From Paenibacillus terricola (GTDB taxonomy: Bacteria > Bacillota > Bacilli > Paenibacillales > Paenibacillaceae), in assembly GCF_014779765.1 (NCBI RefSeq), contig NZ_JACXZA010000001.1:682001-746000 (forward strand): a stretch of DNA of 64,000 nucleotides. The letters run 5' to 3'. Both the position numbers and the translations under genes were made by a program. How positions within the stretch are numbered: the first letter of the stretch is position 1; every line of letters begins with the position of its first letter. Of this stretch, positions 25,377-34,512 are shown one piece after another. The notes beneath the pieces were generated by a model that had not been told where the DNA came from, did not search any database, and saw nothing but the letters and a program-made list of their open reading frames with translations.

Positions 25377-25386
25377 GGATTTGTAA
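25336..25386 (+). CDS. Putative 16-residue leader peptide coupled to lonB
   Basis: A TTG at 25336, ten bases after AGGAGG, opens an ORF reading MSLRLGSKILMSGGDL. Its stop overlaps the lonB start as TAATG. This is the layout of translational coupling: ribosomes finishing the leader would melt the second hairpin and re-initiate at lonB. No similarity to known peptides is claimed; it could be fortuitous. Confidence 0.4.
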   Translation: MSLRLGSKILMSGGDL

Positions 25387-27089
25387 TGACTTTGAGCTTT
25401 GTGTTAATGATGATTCAGGTGTTTTTTGCTGTCGTTATCGGTCTATACTTTTGGAATTTGCTTCGTAATCAGAAGACGAGCCGGTCGGCAGTCGACCGTG
25501 AATCTCGCAAGGAGATGGACAAGCTGCGCAAGCTGCGCTCCATCTCGCTTACGAAGCCGTTGGCAGAGAAGACGAGACCGCAGGCCATGCAGGACATTGT
25601 CGGTCAAGTTGACGGCCTTAAAGCGCTGAAAGCAGCGTTATGCAGCGCGAATCCGCAGCATGTCATCATCTACGGTCCTCCTGGCGTCGGCAAGACTGCA
25701 GCTGCACGCGTCGTGCTGGAGGAAGCGAAGAAAAACCCTACGTCTCCGTTTCTGCCGGAAGCGAAGTTTACCGAGATCGATGCTACGACGGCTCGATTCG
25801 ATGAACGCGGTATCGCCGATCCGCTCATAGGCTCCGTGCATGACCCGATTTACCAAGGCGCTGGCGCAATGGGTGTCGCAGGTATTCCGCAGCCGAAGCC
25901 AGGTGCAGTAACGAAAGCGCATGGCGGTATATTGTTTATTGACGAGATTGGGGAATTGCATCCGATCCAACTGAATAAATTATTAAAAGTTCTTGAGGAT
26001 CGCAAAGTATTCCTAGAGAGTGCCTATTACAACTCCGAAGATGCAAACATTCCAATGTATGTGCATGATGTGTTCCAGAATGGGTTGCCAGCGGACTTTC
26101 GTCTTGTCGGCGCAACGACACGTTCCCCTCAAGAACTGCCAGCCGCACTTCGCTCGCGGTGCATGGAAGTTTACTTCCGGCCGCTGCTCGCTGGCGAGAT
26201 TGCTCAAATTGCAACCAATGCGGTAAAAAAAATCGGCTTCGAGCCGTCGCCTGATGCAATTGAGGTTGTTACCCGTTATGCAACGAACGGCCGCGAAGCG
26301 GTTAATGTCATCCAGCTTGCCGCAGGGCTTGCTCTGTCTGAGAAACGCAGTGAGCTGATCGCTGCTGACATCGAATGGGTTGTTAACAGCAGTCAGATTC
26401 CGCCTAGACCAGATCGCAAGGTACCTGCAGAGCCGCAGATCGGCTTTGTAAACGGACTTGCCGTCTATGGACCTAACATGGGCACGCTGCTCGAAATCGA
26501 AGTGAGTGCCATTCCGGTCCGTTCGGGCAAAGGTACATTTACAATTACGGGTGTTGTTGATGAAGAGGAGCTTGGCGGCGGTTCGCGTACGCTGCGCCGC
26601 AAGAGCATGGCTAAAGGTTCGGTAGAGAACGTTCTGACTGTGATGCGTCGCTATGGACTTCGTCCACATGACTACGACCTGCATATTAACTTCCCGGGCG
26701 GAACGCCAATTGACGGCCCATCGGCTGGTATCGCTATGGCAACCGCTATCGCTTCTGCGATCAAAGGTGAGCCGGTAGACAATAAGCTTGCGATGACTGG
26801 CGAGATCGGTATTCATGGCAACGTGAAGCCCGTCGGCGGCGTATTGGCGAAAGTCGAGGCTGCTTTCCAAGCAGGGGCTCAGCGGGTGATCATTCCTCGC
26901 GAGAACTGGCAGGCGATTTTTGATGGACTCGAAGGGGTACATATTACGCCGGTTGATCGTGTGGATGAAGTGTTTGCGATCGTATTTCCGCAGTCGGAGG
27001 AGAAATTCCAGATGGTCGATTCGGCCGCCGCGCAGGATCGTTTTATCGCGCCGACGGTGCCGTATTTGCAGGCTGATTCGGCGGAGTGA
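25386..27089 (+). CDS. lonB: ATP-dependent protease LonB
   Basis: The Bacillus-type LonB protease, associated with the forespore in B. subtilis. The 567-residue product starts with a membrane or signal-anchor helix (LSFVLMMIQVFFAVVIGLYFW) absent from LonA. The AAA+ domain has Walker [11 protein letters not shown] at about residue 98 and Walker B GGILFIDEIGEL. The C-terminal protease has the catalytic Ser in DGPSAGIAMA and Lys in KPVGGVLAKVEAA. Preceded by two RNA hairpin elements and a possible leader peptide, so its translation may be controlled. It is 36 bases upstream of lonA. Confidence 0.96.
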   Translation: MTLSFVLMMIQVFFAVVIGLYFWNLLRNQKTSRSAVDRESRKEMDKLRKLRSISLTKPLAEKTRPQAMQDIVGQVDGLKALKAALCSANPQHVIIYGPPGVGKTAAARVVLEEAKKNPTSPFLPEAKFTEIDATTARFDERGIADPLIGSVHDPIYQGAGAMGVAGIPQPKPGAVTKAHGGILFIDEIGELHPIQLNKLLKVLEDRKVFLESAYYNSEDANIPMYVHDVFQNGLPADFRLVGATTRSPQELPAALRSRCMEVYFRPLLAGEIAQIATNAVKKIGFEPSPDAIEVVTRYATNGREAVNVIQLAAGLALSEKRSELIAADIEWVVNSSQIPPRPDRKVPAEPQIGFVNGLAVYGPNMGTLLEIEVSAIPVRSGKGTFTITGVVDEEELGGGSRTLRRKSMAKGSVENVLTVMRRYGLRPHDYDLHINFPGGTPIDGPSAGIAMATAIASAIKGEPVDNKLAMTGEIGIHGNVKPVGGVLAKVEAAFQAGAQRVIIPRENWQAIFDGLEGVHITPVDRVDEVFAIVFPQSEEKFQMVDSAAAQDRFIAPTVPYLQADSAE

Positions 27090-27125
27090 TAAAATGGGTT
27101 AGACATCACTATTGGAGGTGCTGGA

Positions 27126-29516
27126 ATGGGGCCTGGAAAATCGAAAGGACGCAGGCTGCCCCTGCTTCCGCTTAGGGGACTGCTCGTATATCCCAGCATG
27201 GTACTCCACCTAGACGTGGGAAGGGAAAAATCGGTTCGGGCGCTTGAACGCGCAATGGTCGATGACCATATGATTCTGTTGTGTTCCCAATCAGAAGTGA
27301 ATATTGAGGAACCTACGCAGGAAGATATATACCGAATCGGTACAGTAGCGCGCGTTAGACAAATGCTGAAGCTGCCGAATGGGACGATTCGCGTGCTCGT
27401 CGAAGGTGTAGTTCGGGCAGAGGTGTTGGACTATTTGCCGAACGAAGAGTTCTACGAGGTTATGGTCAAGGAGCTTCCGGAGCAGGAGACGGATGACTCC
27501 GAGACAGACGCGCTAATGCGAACGGTGCTAACGCAGTTCGAGAATTATATCAATCTGTCGAAGAAAGTGACGCCGGAGACGCTTGCGGCCGTCTCTGACA
27601 TTGATGAACCGGGAAGACTCGCGGACGTCATTACGAGCCACCTATCGCTTAAGATCCGCGACAAACAGGACATTCTGGAGACGATTGACGTCCGCCAGCG
27701 TCTTGAGAAACTGCTCGACATTCTGCATAACGAGCGCGAAGTGCTCGAACTGGAACGCAAGATTAACCAGCGCGTCAAGAAGCAGATGGAGAAGACGCAG
27801 AAGGAATATTATCTTCGCGAGCAGATGAAGGCGATCCAGAAGGAACTTGGCGACAAGGAAGGCCGCGCCGGCGAAGTCGAAGAGCTGCGCAGTCAGCTTG
27901 AGGAAGCGGGCTTGCCGGATAAAGTGAAGGAGAAGGTCGAGAAAGAAATTGATCGACTGGAGAAAATGCCGTCAACCTCAGCAGAGGGGGGCGTCATCCG
28001 CAATTATATCGATTGGTTGTTGTCATTGCCTTGGCGCAAAGGGAAAGACGAAGGGATTGAACTCGATCTCGACAAAGCCGAAGCTATTCTTAACGATGAT
28101 CATTACGGTCTGGATAAGCCGAAGGAACGGGTACTCGAATACTTGGCGGTGCAGAAGCTCGTACAGAAGCTGAAAGGGCCGATTCTTTGTCTCGTTGGAC
28201 CTCCTGGCGTCGGCAAAACATCGATTGCGCGTTCTATCGCGAAGTCGCTTAATCGCAAGTTCGTCCGTATCTCGCTCGGCGGCGTGCGTGACGAAGCAGA
28301 AATTCGCGGCCACCGCCGCACCTATGTTGGCGCTATGCCAGGCCGCATCATGCAAGGGATGAAGACAGCAGGTACGATGAATCCCGTGTTCCTGCTCGAT
28401 GAAATCGACAAGATGGCGATGGATTTCCGGGGAGACCCAGCTTCCGCTCTGCTTGAAGTGCTCGATCCAGAGCAGAACTCGACGTTCAGCGATCATTTCA
28501 TCGAAGTGCCTTATGATCTGTCTAACGTTATGTTCGTGACGACAGCGAACTCGCTGCACAATGTGCCGCGGCCGCTGCTTGATCGGATGGAAGTGCTCTA
28601 CATTCCGGGTTACACTGAGATGGAGAAGCAGCAAATCGCAGAGCGCTACCTGCTGCCGAAGCAGAAGCGTGAGCATGGACTGGACAATGAACAGCTTGTC
28701 GTCGAGAGCGAGGCACTGCAAGGCATTATACGCGAATATACGCGTGAGTCTGGTGTTCGTAACCTGGAGCAGCAGCTGGCTGCACTGTGCCGTAAAGCAG
28801 CGAAGCAGATTGTCTCCAAGGATCACGAGGGATCGATTACAGTCGACCTCGCGAAGGTGAAAGAATGGCTCGGACCATCGAAGTTCCGCTACGGTCTCGC
28901 CGAGCAGGAGGATCAGGTCGGCGCTGTAACAGGCCTTGCATGGACCGAAGTTGGCGGCGATACGCTCGTCATTGAAGTGACGGTGCTGCCGGGCAGCGGG
29001 AAGCTGACGCTGACAGGTAAGCTTGGCGACGTAATGAAGGAGTCTGCGCAAGCTGCATTCAGCTATACGCGCAGCAGAGCGGCTGCGCTTAATATCGAGC
29101 CGGATTTCCATGAGAAGAACGATATTCATATCCATATTCCAGAAGGGGCTATTCCGAAGGATGGACCATCTGCTGGCATTACAATGGCAACAGCACTTAT
29201 CAGCGCACTGACGAACCGTCCAGTATCGCGTGAAGTCGCTATGACCGGAGAGATTACACTACGCGGCAGAGTGCTTCCGATTGGCGGGCTGAAAGAGAAA
29301 TCGCTCGCGGCCCATCGGGCAGGCATTCGCAAAGTGCTGCTTCCTAAGGACAACGAGCGTGATCTCGTCGACGTACCTGAGAGCATCCGCGAGGAGATGA
29401 CCTTCGTGCCAGTTGGCCATATGGACGAGGTGCTGCAGCACGCGCTGCTGCCAGCAGACCATGCTGAAGGTGGAGCTTCAGCACAAGAACAGAAAGCAGG
29501 GACAACCGTTACATGA
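27126..29516 (+). CDS. lonA: ATP-dependent protease La (LonA)
   Basis: The soluble homohexameric Lon protease that removes misfolded and regulatory proteins. The 796-residue product has the N-terminal substrate-binding LAN domain ([26 protein letters not shown]), coiled coil ([18 protein letters not shown]), Walker [14 protein letters not shown], Walker [12 protein letters not shown] and the Ser-Lys dyad in [12 protein letters not shown] and [21 protein letters not shown] lies upstream of the ATG. Its stop overlaps the engB start (ATGA). Confidence 0.98.
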   Translation: MGPGKSKGRRLPLLPLRGLLVYPSMVLHLDVGREKSVRALERAMVDDHMILLCSQSEVNIEEPTQEDIYRIGTVARVRQMLKLPNGTIRVLVEGVVRAEVLDYLPNEEFYEVMVKELPEQETDDSETDALMRTVLTQFENYINLSKKVTPETLAAVSDIDEPGRLADVITSHLSLKIRDKQDILETIDVRQRLEKLLDILHNEREVLELERKINQRVKKQMEKTQKEYYLREQMKAIQKELGDKEGRAGEVEELRSQLEEAGLPDKVKEKVEKEIDRLEKMPSTSAEGGVIRNYIDWLLSLPWRKGKDEGIELDLDKAEAILNDDHYGLDKPKERVLEYLAVQKLVQKLKGPILCLVGPPGVGKTSIARSIAKSLNRKFVRISLGGVRDEAEIRGHRRTYVGAMPGRIMQGMKTAGTMNPVFLLDEIDKMAMDFRGDPASALLEVLDPEQNSTFSDHFIEVPYDLSNVMFVTTANSLHNVPRPLLDRMEVLYIPGYTEMEKQQIAERYLLPKQKREHGLDNEQLVVESEALQGIIREYTRESGVRNLEQQLAALCRKAAKQIVSKDHEGSITVDLAKVKEWLGPSKFRYGLAEQEDQVGAVTGLAWTEVGGDTLVIEVTVLPGSGKLTLTGKLGDVMKESAQAAFSYTRSRAAALNIEPDFHEKNDIHIHIPEGAIPKDGPSAGITMATALISALTNRPVSREVAMTGEITLRGRVLPIGGLKEKSLAAHRAGIRKVLLPKDNERDLVDVPESIREEMTFVPVGHMDEVLQHALLPADHAEGGASAQEQKAGTTVT

Positions 29517-30115
29517 AAATCACATCAGCAGAATTCGTAATAAGTGCAGTAAGACCGGATCAATATCCGACTGACGCCTTGCCAGAGATTGCTCTGGCAG
29601 GGCGTTCGAATGTCGGTAAATCGTCACTCATTAATAGGATGATTAACCGTAAGAACCTCGCTCGGACAAGCTCCCAGCCGGGTAAGACGCAGCAGTTGAA
29701 CTATTATCGTATCAATGAACAAGTTTATTTCATCGACTTTCCCGGCTATGGTTATGCCAAGGTGTCGAAGTCGGAGCGCGAAGCCTGGGGCCGAATGATC
29801 GAGAGGTATCTCAAAGATCGTGAAGAGCTGAAGCTCGTGATGCTCATTATTGATATTCGTCATGCACCATCCAAGGACGATTGCTTGATGTATGAATGGC
29901 TTAAGCATTTTGAGATTCCAACCTGTATCGTTGTGACGAAGTCGGACAAGATTCCGAAGAGTCAATGGGACAAGCAGATCAAGCTTGTGAAAGAGACTTT
30001 GCAGGCGGACCCGCGCGATACGATTATCCGTTATTCCTCTGAGACGGGCGAAGGCCGCGATCAGCTGTGGGGTCATATCATGCAGACGATCAGTTCGGAT
30101 CAGGAAGAAAGTTAA
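29513..30115 (+). CDS. engB: Ribosome biogenesis GTPase EngB/YsxC
   Basis: An essential small GTPase for assembly of the 50S subunit. The 200-residue product has G1 [11 protein letters not shown]2/G3 region [14 protein letters not shown] and [12 protein letters not shown]4 [10 protein letters not shown] and G5 [10 protein letters not shown]. It overlaps lonA by four bases, the same pairing as in B. subtilis, and is followed by a terminator-like palindrome. Confidence 0.97.
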   Translation: MKITSAEFVISAVRPDQYPTDALPEIALAGRSNVGKSSLINRMINRKNLARTSSQPGKTQQLNYYRINEQVYFIDFPGYGYAKVSKSEREAWGRMIERYLKDREELKLVMLIIDIRHAPSKDDCLMYEWLKHFEIPTCIVVTKSDKIPKSQWDKQIKLVKETLQADPRDTIIRYSSETGEGRDQLWGHIMQTISSDQEES

Positions 30116-30192
30116 GCGGCTTACGCGAATCGACAGCGTCTTATATTTCATCTTAATGAGATAAATGGCATCATGCTTTGAATACAACAATC

Positions 30193-30228
30193 GACCATGG
30201 GTACCCATGGTCTTTCTCATTTTTTCCG
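30193..30228 (+). terminator. Perfect 20-bp palindrome with T-rich tail after engB
   Basis: GACCATGGGTACCCATGGTC (30193-30212) is a perfect palindrome followed by TTTCTCATTTTTT. As RNA it forms a hairpin with a T-rich exit, fitting an intrinsic terminator for the lon-engB transcript. The full symmetry leaves a minimal loop. Confidence 0.65.
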
Positions 30229-30334
30229 CAGCTGGACAACCTATGCGAATAATGGAAGTTTCAACTGACCACACTAGGGACAGATGTTGTTTCAAACATT
30301 TTTCATATTTGAAGACGGAAGTACCTTGGAACTA

Positions 30335-30343
30335 TGCTATAAT
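30335..30343 (+). promoter_or_regulatory. Extended -10 promoter of the hem operon
   Basis: TG-C-TATAAT (30335-30343) is a consensus extended -10 element about 50 bases before the hemA start. No strong -35 hexamer is present at 17 bases. Confidence 0.65.
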
Positions 30344-30392
30344 GTTCGTGACCGATTGGATACAGATTCGAACAGAAGGGAGGCAGGCTCGC

Positions 30393-31781
30393 ATGCATAT
30401 CATTGTTGTCGGTTTGAATTATCGCACGGCGCCGGTTGAGGTGCGGGAACGATTCACGTTCGCCGAACAAGACTTACCCGAAGCATTGCGGCAATTAAAG
30501 CAGACTAAGAGCATCTTAGAAGGTGTCATCGTCGCGACCTGCAACCGAACGGAATTGTACGCGGTCGTCGATCGGCATCATCTATGCGGTCATTATATTC
30601 GCAGCTTTATGGAGAAGTGGTTCGCGCTGCCTAGACAGCAGTTCACGAATCATCTATATATGTACGAAGATGATCAGGCTATTGAGCATCTGTTCCGCGT
30701 TACGAGCGGTCTAGACTCGATGGTGATCGGCGAGACACAGATTCTGGGTCAAGTGAAAGACGCGTTTCTGACTGCGCAGAAAGAGAAGGCGACGGGAACG
30801 CTGTTTAATATGCTGTTCAAACAGGCCATCACGATGGCCAAACGTGCGCATTCCGAGACATCGATCGGCGAAGCGGCTGTATCGGTCAGCTACGCAGCAG
30901 TTGAACTTGGCAAGCGTATATTCGGCAATTTCGGTAAGAAGACCGTCATGATTATTGGCGCTGGCAAAATGAGCGAGCTCACGGGTAAGCACCTTTCATC
31001 CAATGGTGCAGAGCGCGTCATCGTAGCGAACCGTACACTCGAACGGGCAACGGAATTGGCGGACAAGCTTGGCGGTACGCCGTGTACAATGGAGGATGCC
31101 ATTGCACGTCTGCATGAAGCGGACGTGGTGATCAGCTCGACCGGAGCGAGCAAGTATGTGCTGCTGCGCGAGCAGGTTGCGGCTGCTATGCAGCGCCGCA
31201 AATCACGTCCATTATTTATGATTGATATCGCGATGCCACGGGATCTCGACCCGGCTATCGCTGCAGTGGATAATGTTTTCTTATACAACATTGATGATCT
31301 TGAAGGTATCGTGGGCAGCAATCTCGAGCAGCGTCGCAGAGAATCGTTGAAGATTGAAGCGATGATCGCAATTGAGCTTGATTCGTTCCGCAGCTGGTAC
31401 AAGACGCTGGGCGTCATTCCTCTCATTCGTGCACTTCAGACGAAGGCGGAGACGATTCATTCGGAAACGATGGACAGCTTGGAGAAGAAGCTGCCTGATC
31501 TCGATGAACACGAGATGAAGGTGATTCGCAAGCTGACGAAGAGCATTGTCAATCAAATGATGAGCGACCCGATACTGCGTATTAAAGAAATGGCTGGCGA
31601 GAAACACGCCGGTGAAGCGATGGATATGTTCGTCAAGCTGTTCGCGCTTGAGCATTCGATCGAGAATGGCCGCGAGTCCGCTCAAGCGGCATCGAAGCCT
31701 AAGCCAACAACAGAGCCGCAGGCTGCTGCCGAGCCAGCATCCGTTCCGATGCCGGCGGGCATAGCTGCTGCAACGCCGTGA
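30393..31781 (+). CDS. hemA: Glutamyl-tRNA reductase
   Basis: Catalyses the first committed step of C5-pathway tetrapyrrole synthesis, reducing glutamyl-tRNA to glutamate-1-semialdehyde. The 462-residue product has the nucleophile Cys 50 (VATCNRTE), GETQILGQVKDAF, the NADPH-binding GAGKMSELTGKHL and the C-terminal dimerisation helix. The frame opens at 30165 but AAGGGAGG and the canonical MHIIVVGLNYRTAPVEVRE set the start at 30393. The last 30 residues form an unusual Pro/Ala/Glu tail. First gene of the hem operon. Confidence 0.97.
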   Translation: MHIIVVGLNYRTAPVEVRERFTFAEQDLPEALRQLKQTKSILEGVIVATCNRTELYAVVDRHHLCGHYIRSFMEKWFALPRQQFTNHLYMYEDDQAIEHLFRVTSGLDSMVIGETQILGQVKDAFLTAQKEKATGTLFNMLFKQAITMAKRAHSETSIGEAAVSVSYAAVELGKRIFGNFGKKTVMIIGAGKMSELTGKHLSSNGAERVIVANRTLERATELADKLGGTPCTMEDAIARLHEADVVISSTGASKYVLLREQVAAAMQRRKSRPLFMIDIAMPRDLDPAIAAVDNVFLYNIDDLEGIVGSNLEQRRRESLKIEAMIAIELDSFRSWYKTLGVIPLIRALQTKAETIHSETMDSLEKKLPDLDEHEMKVIRKLTKSIVNQMMSDPILRIKEMAGEKHAGEAMDMFVKLFALEHSIENGRESAQAASKPKPTTEPQAAAEPASVPMPAGIAAATP

Positions 31782-31782
31782 G

Positions 31783-31812
31783 AAGCCGCCGCTTGAATGT
31801 GGCGGTTTTTTC
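31783..31812 (+). terminator. Intra-operon hairpin with T-run after hemA
   Basis: AAGCCGCC (31783-31790) pairs with GGCGGTTT (31801-31808, one G-T pair), followed by T to 31812. It could attenuate transcription between hemA and hemX. Confidence 0.6.
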
Positions 31813-31847
31813 TTTGTTGCGGTAACAGTGAAGGATGGGGGCTGCTT

Positions 31848-32660
31848 ATGATAACATCACATTGGTTTTATGATGCCATGCTATACGTATACGCCCTGAC
31901 CTTACTGTTTTATTTCTCCGACTTCGTAGATGCGAACCGGAGCGCTAGACGGATTGGTACAGGGCTGCTTATGTTTGTGTGGGGGCTGCAAACGGGATAT
32001 TTGGTCTATCGCATGATGTCACACCTTGACGTTGGTTATATATCGGGGTTTGAATATTGGTTTGCTGTTTCTTGGCTGTTAGTGACGATATCGCTTGTCA
32101 TCAGCCAGTTCTTCCGAATTGAATATTTGGTCTTTATCGTTAACTTAATCGGGTTCGCTGTGCTAGCGGCGCTGCTGCTGGTCAATCCGAAGCCGGCGCA
32201 AACCATTGAGCCTTATGAGGCAGCTCGCAATCTGCTTATTCTACATATCAGCTTGATGATTTGCGCGTTTGCTGCGCTGACCATATCGGCCGTATTCTCA
32301 GGCATGTACTTGTTCCTTCATCGCAAGCTGAAGAAGAAGAGTTGGACCATGCCGATGAAGCGGCTGCCGAGTCTCGAAGTGATCGAAATATACGCTTTCC
32401 GTTTCGTCTCTGCAGGCGTGCCGCTGCTCGCTATTGCGTTGTCGCTGGCGATCGTATCAGTGGCGATTGAAGGACGTTGGATTTATCTAGCGGATTTGAA
32501 GGTTATTATTTCACTAATTGCTCTCGTTCTGTATGTTGCGAATTTCGTTCGTCGCAAGACACATGGTCAAGTCGGCTACATGGCTGCAAGGTATAATTTG
32601 CTTGCATTTGGTATTATGATTCTTAATGTGCTGATTAACCCGATTTCTAACTTCCATTGA
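31848..32660 (+). CDS. hemX: HemX-like membrane protein, CcsA/cytochrome c assembly family
   Basis: A 270-residue integral membrane protein with about eight hydrophobic helices and a CcsA-type core (TISAVFSGMYLFLHRKLKK). In B. subtilis the protein coded directly after hemA, HemX, lowers the cellular amount of HemA. The frame opens at 31797, but AAGGATGGGGG before ATG 31848 and the hydrophobic N-terminus (MITSHWFYDAMLYVYALTLL) support the later start. Function beyond the B. subtilis parallel is inferred from position. Confidence 0.88.
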   Translation: MITSHWFYDAMLYVYALTLLFYFSDFVDANRSARRIGTGLLMFVWGLQTGYLVYRMMSHLDVGYISGFEYWFAVSWLLVTISLVISQFFRIEYLVFIVNLIGFAVLAALLLVNPKPAQTIEPYEAARNLLILHISLMICAFAALTISAVFSGMYLFLHRKLKKKSWTMPMKRLPSLEVIEIYAFRFVSAGVPLLAIALSLAIVSVAIEGRWIYLADLKVIISLIALVLYVANFVRRKTHGQVGYMAARYNLLAFGIMILNVLINPISNFH

Positions 32661-32693
32661 TTATAGAGCGGAGTGACATTGAGAGCAGAGAGA

Positions 32694-32792
32694 CTTTGCG
32701 CGGGGCGCAAAGATCCCTATGTCGTGTTCAAAGATCCTGATGTAGCAGCGGAGTGACTTTGAACTCCGTTCAAAGATCCTGATGTAAGGAGG
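32694..32792 (+). promoter_or_regulatory. CTTTG/CAAAG hairpin elements, double copy before the precorrin-2 dehydrogenase gene
   Basis: First hairpin: CTTTGCGC (32694-32701) with GCGCAAAG (32705-32712), then ATCCCTATGT. A lone 3' arm GTTCAAAG-ATCCTGATGT follows at 32726-32743. Second hairpin: CTTTGAAC (32757-32764) with GTTCAAAG (32768-32775), then ATCCTGATGT and AAGGAGG (32786-32792). The lone arm repeats the last arm, so 32757-32764 can pair either way. The third member is before lonB. Confidence 0.6.
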
Positions 32793-32795
32793 CCT

Positions 32796-33521
32796 ATGAT
32801 GCAGGAAGACGCATTGTATCCGATCATGCTTCGGCTGGCTGGCAGGCGATGTGCTGTCATCGGGGGCGGCAAGGTAGCTGAACGTAAAGTGGCTGCTCTG
32901 ATGGAAGCGGGGGCTGATCGTATAGACGTCATAGCCGAGCAAGTGACGGATACACTGGCTGAACTCGGGCATTCGAGCCTCGTTCGTATTGCCCAACGAC
33001 CGTATGAGCCAGCAGATATTCAGCAGGCTTGGCTCGTCATTGCTGCAACAAGCGACCCGGTGCTCAATGCTCGGATCGTCAGTGAGGCTGATGCGCTTGG
33101 CATATGGGCGAATTCAGCAAGTGAAGGCGGCGAAGGGTCATTCGTAACGCCTGCGGTTGTCCGCAGAGGCGATCTCGTTATTGGTGTCACCACTAGCGGG
33201 GCGAGCCCATCGCTTGCAGCCAGGCTCAAGCTTGAGCTGGAGCAGCAGTATGGTGATGAATACGGTGCTCGGCTGCAGTCACTTCGTCTGGTTCGAGATC
33301 GGTTGCTGAGTTCGGATTACGTAATTAGGTCTGAGACGGATCAATTGGCGGCGAAGCAGCATCTCCTTCGGGCAGCGGCTGCGGATGAAACGGGCTGGCA
33401 GGAGCTGGCTCGAGTACGGGAAGACTTGACAAGTACAGATATTGATATCGCTAAAGCGACAGATGGTTGGATAGATCAGCTAAGTAAGCAATTACTTTTA
33501 GGAGGAGAAGCCTGTGTCTAA
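32796..33521 (+). CDS. sirC: Precorrin-2 dehydrogenase (SirC/YlnF/CysG-N type)
   Basis: A 241-residue NAD-dependent enzyme that oxidises precorrin-2 to sirohydrochlorin on the way to sirohaem. Motifs are the NAD loop [33 protein letters not shown] and [30 protein letters not shown], the last two being the family signature. ATG codons stand at 32796 and 32799; the second has better spacing from AAGGAGG. It overlaps hemC by eight bases, so sirohaem and haem enzymes are made from one operon. Confidence 0.92.
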   Translation: MMQEDALYPIMLRLAGRRCAVIGGGKVAERKVAALMEAGADRIDVIAEQVTDTLAELGHSSLVRIAQRPYEPADIQQAWLVIAATSDPVLNARIVSEADALGIWANSASEGGEGSFVTPAVVRRGDLVIGVTTSGASPSLAARLKLELEQQYGDEYGARLQSLRLVRDRLLSSDYVIRSETDQLAAKQHLLRAAAADETGWQELARVREDLTSTDIDIAKATDGWIDQLSKQLLLGGEACV

Positions 33522-34506
33522 AGAGACTCATACGCAAGATGGCAATGCACGTGTCATTCGAGTAGGAACAAGACAAAGTGCGCTCGCATTAACACAGACT
33601 GGTCAAGTAATTGATCAGCTTAAGGAACTTAGTGAGCAGCATGGATTGCCTTACACGTTTGAAGTTGTCAAAATCGTAACAAAAGGCGATCGGATTCTCG
33701 ATGTTACGCTGTCTAAGGTAGGCGGCAAAGGGCTGTTCGTCAAAGAAATCGAGCAGGCGCTCATGGACGGCGAGATTGATATGGCGGTTCACAGCATGAA
33801 AGACATGCCGTTCGAGCTGCCGGAAGGGTTAATGAATGGTGCTGTTCCGAAGCGGGTTGATCCGCGTGATGTGTTGATCACTTCGACTGGCGGCGGTCTT
33901 GAGACACTGCCCAACGGCGCGAAGATTGGAACGAGCAGCTTGCGCCGTGCCAGCCAGCTGAAGAGCTACAGGCCGGATATTGAGCTTGTGTCGATCCGCG
34001 GCAATATCGATTCCCGTATTCGTAAGCTGGAGACGGAAGAGTTCGATGCGATTGTGCTGGCTGCTGCAGGCTTACATCGGATGGGTTGGGAGTCTCGCAT
34101 TCATGAGCGGCTGCCAATCGATATTTGTGTTCCTGCCGTTGGGCAAGGTGCGCTTGGCATTGAATGTCGTGAATCGGACACAGGCGTTCGGGAGCTGTTG
34201 TCGTTGTTGAACGATCCTGTATCGGAGCTGGCTGTTCGTGCAGAACGCAGCTTCCTTGGCGCTCTGAACGGGGGATGCCAAATCCCGATCGGCGCTCATG
34301 CAATCGTTACGCTGCCGGAAGGTGCGGGGGAGAAATCGGTTGAAGGTGCAGTTATCGAGCTGGTCGGCATTGTTGGATCGCCAGATGGTGCGGTTTTGCT
34401 GAAGGAAATAGGCAAAGATTCGAATCCTGAGGCGCTTGGCTTGTCTATTGCGGATAAGCTGATTACATCGGGTGCAGATGAAATTCTGGCGCAAGTAAGG
34501 GGCTGA
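33514..34506 (+). CDS. hemC: Hydroxymethylbilane synthase (porphobilinogen deaminase)
   Basis: Joins four porphobilinogen units into hydroxymethylbilane. The 330-residue product starts with GTG after TTTTAGGAGG. It has [16 protein letters not shown], the basic site RRASQLK, and the cofactor-attachment Cys 255 in [37 protein letters not shown] is strongly conserved. Normal length. It is followed after six bases by the cobA-hemD fusion. Confidence 0.97.
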   Translation: MSKETHTQDGNARVIRVGTRQSALALTQTGQVIDQLKELSEQHGLPYTFEVVKIVTKGDRILDVTLSKVGGKGLFVKEIEQALMDGEIDMAVHSMKDMPFELPEGLMNGAVPKRVDPRDVLITSTGGGLETLPNGAKIGTSSLRRASQLKSYRPDIELVSIRGNIDSRIRKLETEEFDAIVLAAAGLHRMGWESRIHERLPIDICVPAVGQGALGIECRESDTGVRELLSLLNDPVSELAVRAERSFLGALNGGCQIPIGAHAIVTLPEGAGEKSVEGAVIELVGIVGSPDGAVLLKEIGKDSNPEALGLSIADKLITSGADEILAQVRG

Positions 34507-34512
34507 TGAGCG

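Noticed and set aside
30165-30392. N-terminal extension of hemA from 30165
   Set aside because: The extension spans the engB terminator palindrome and the extended -10 promoter; the family N-terminus begins at 30393.
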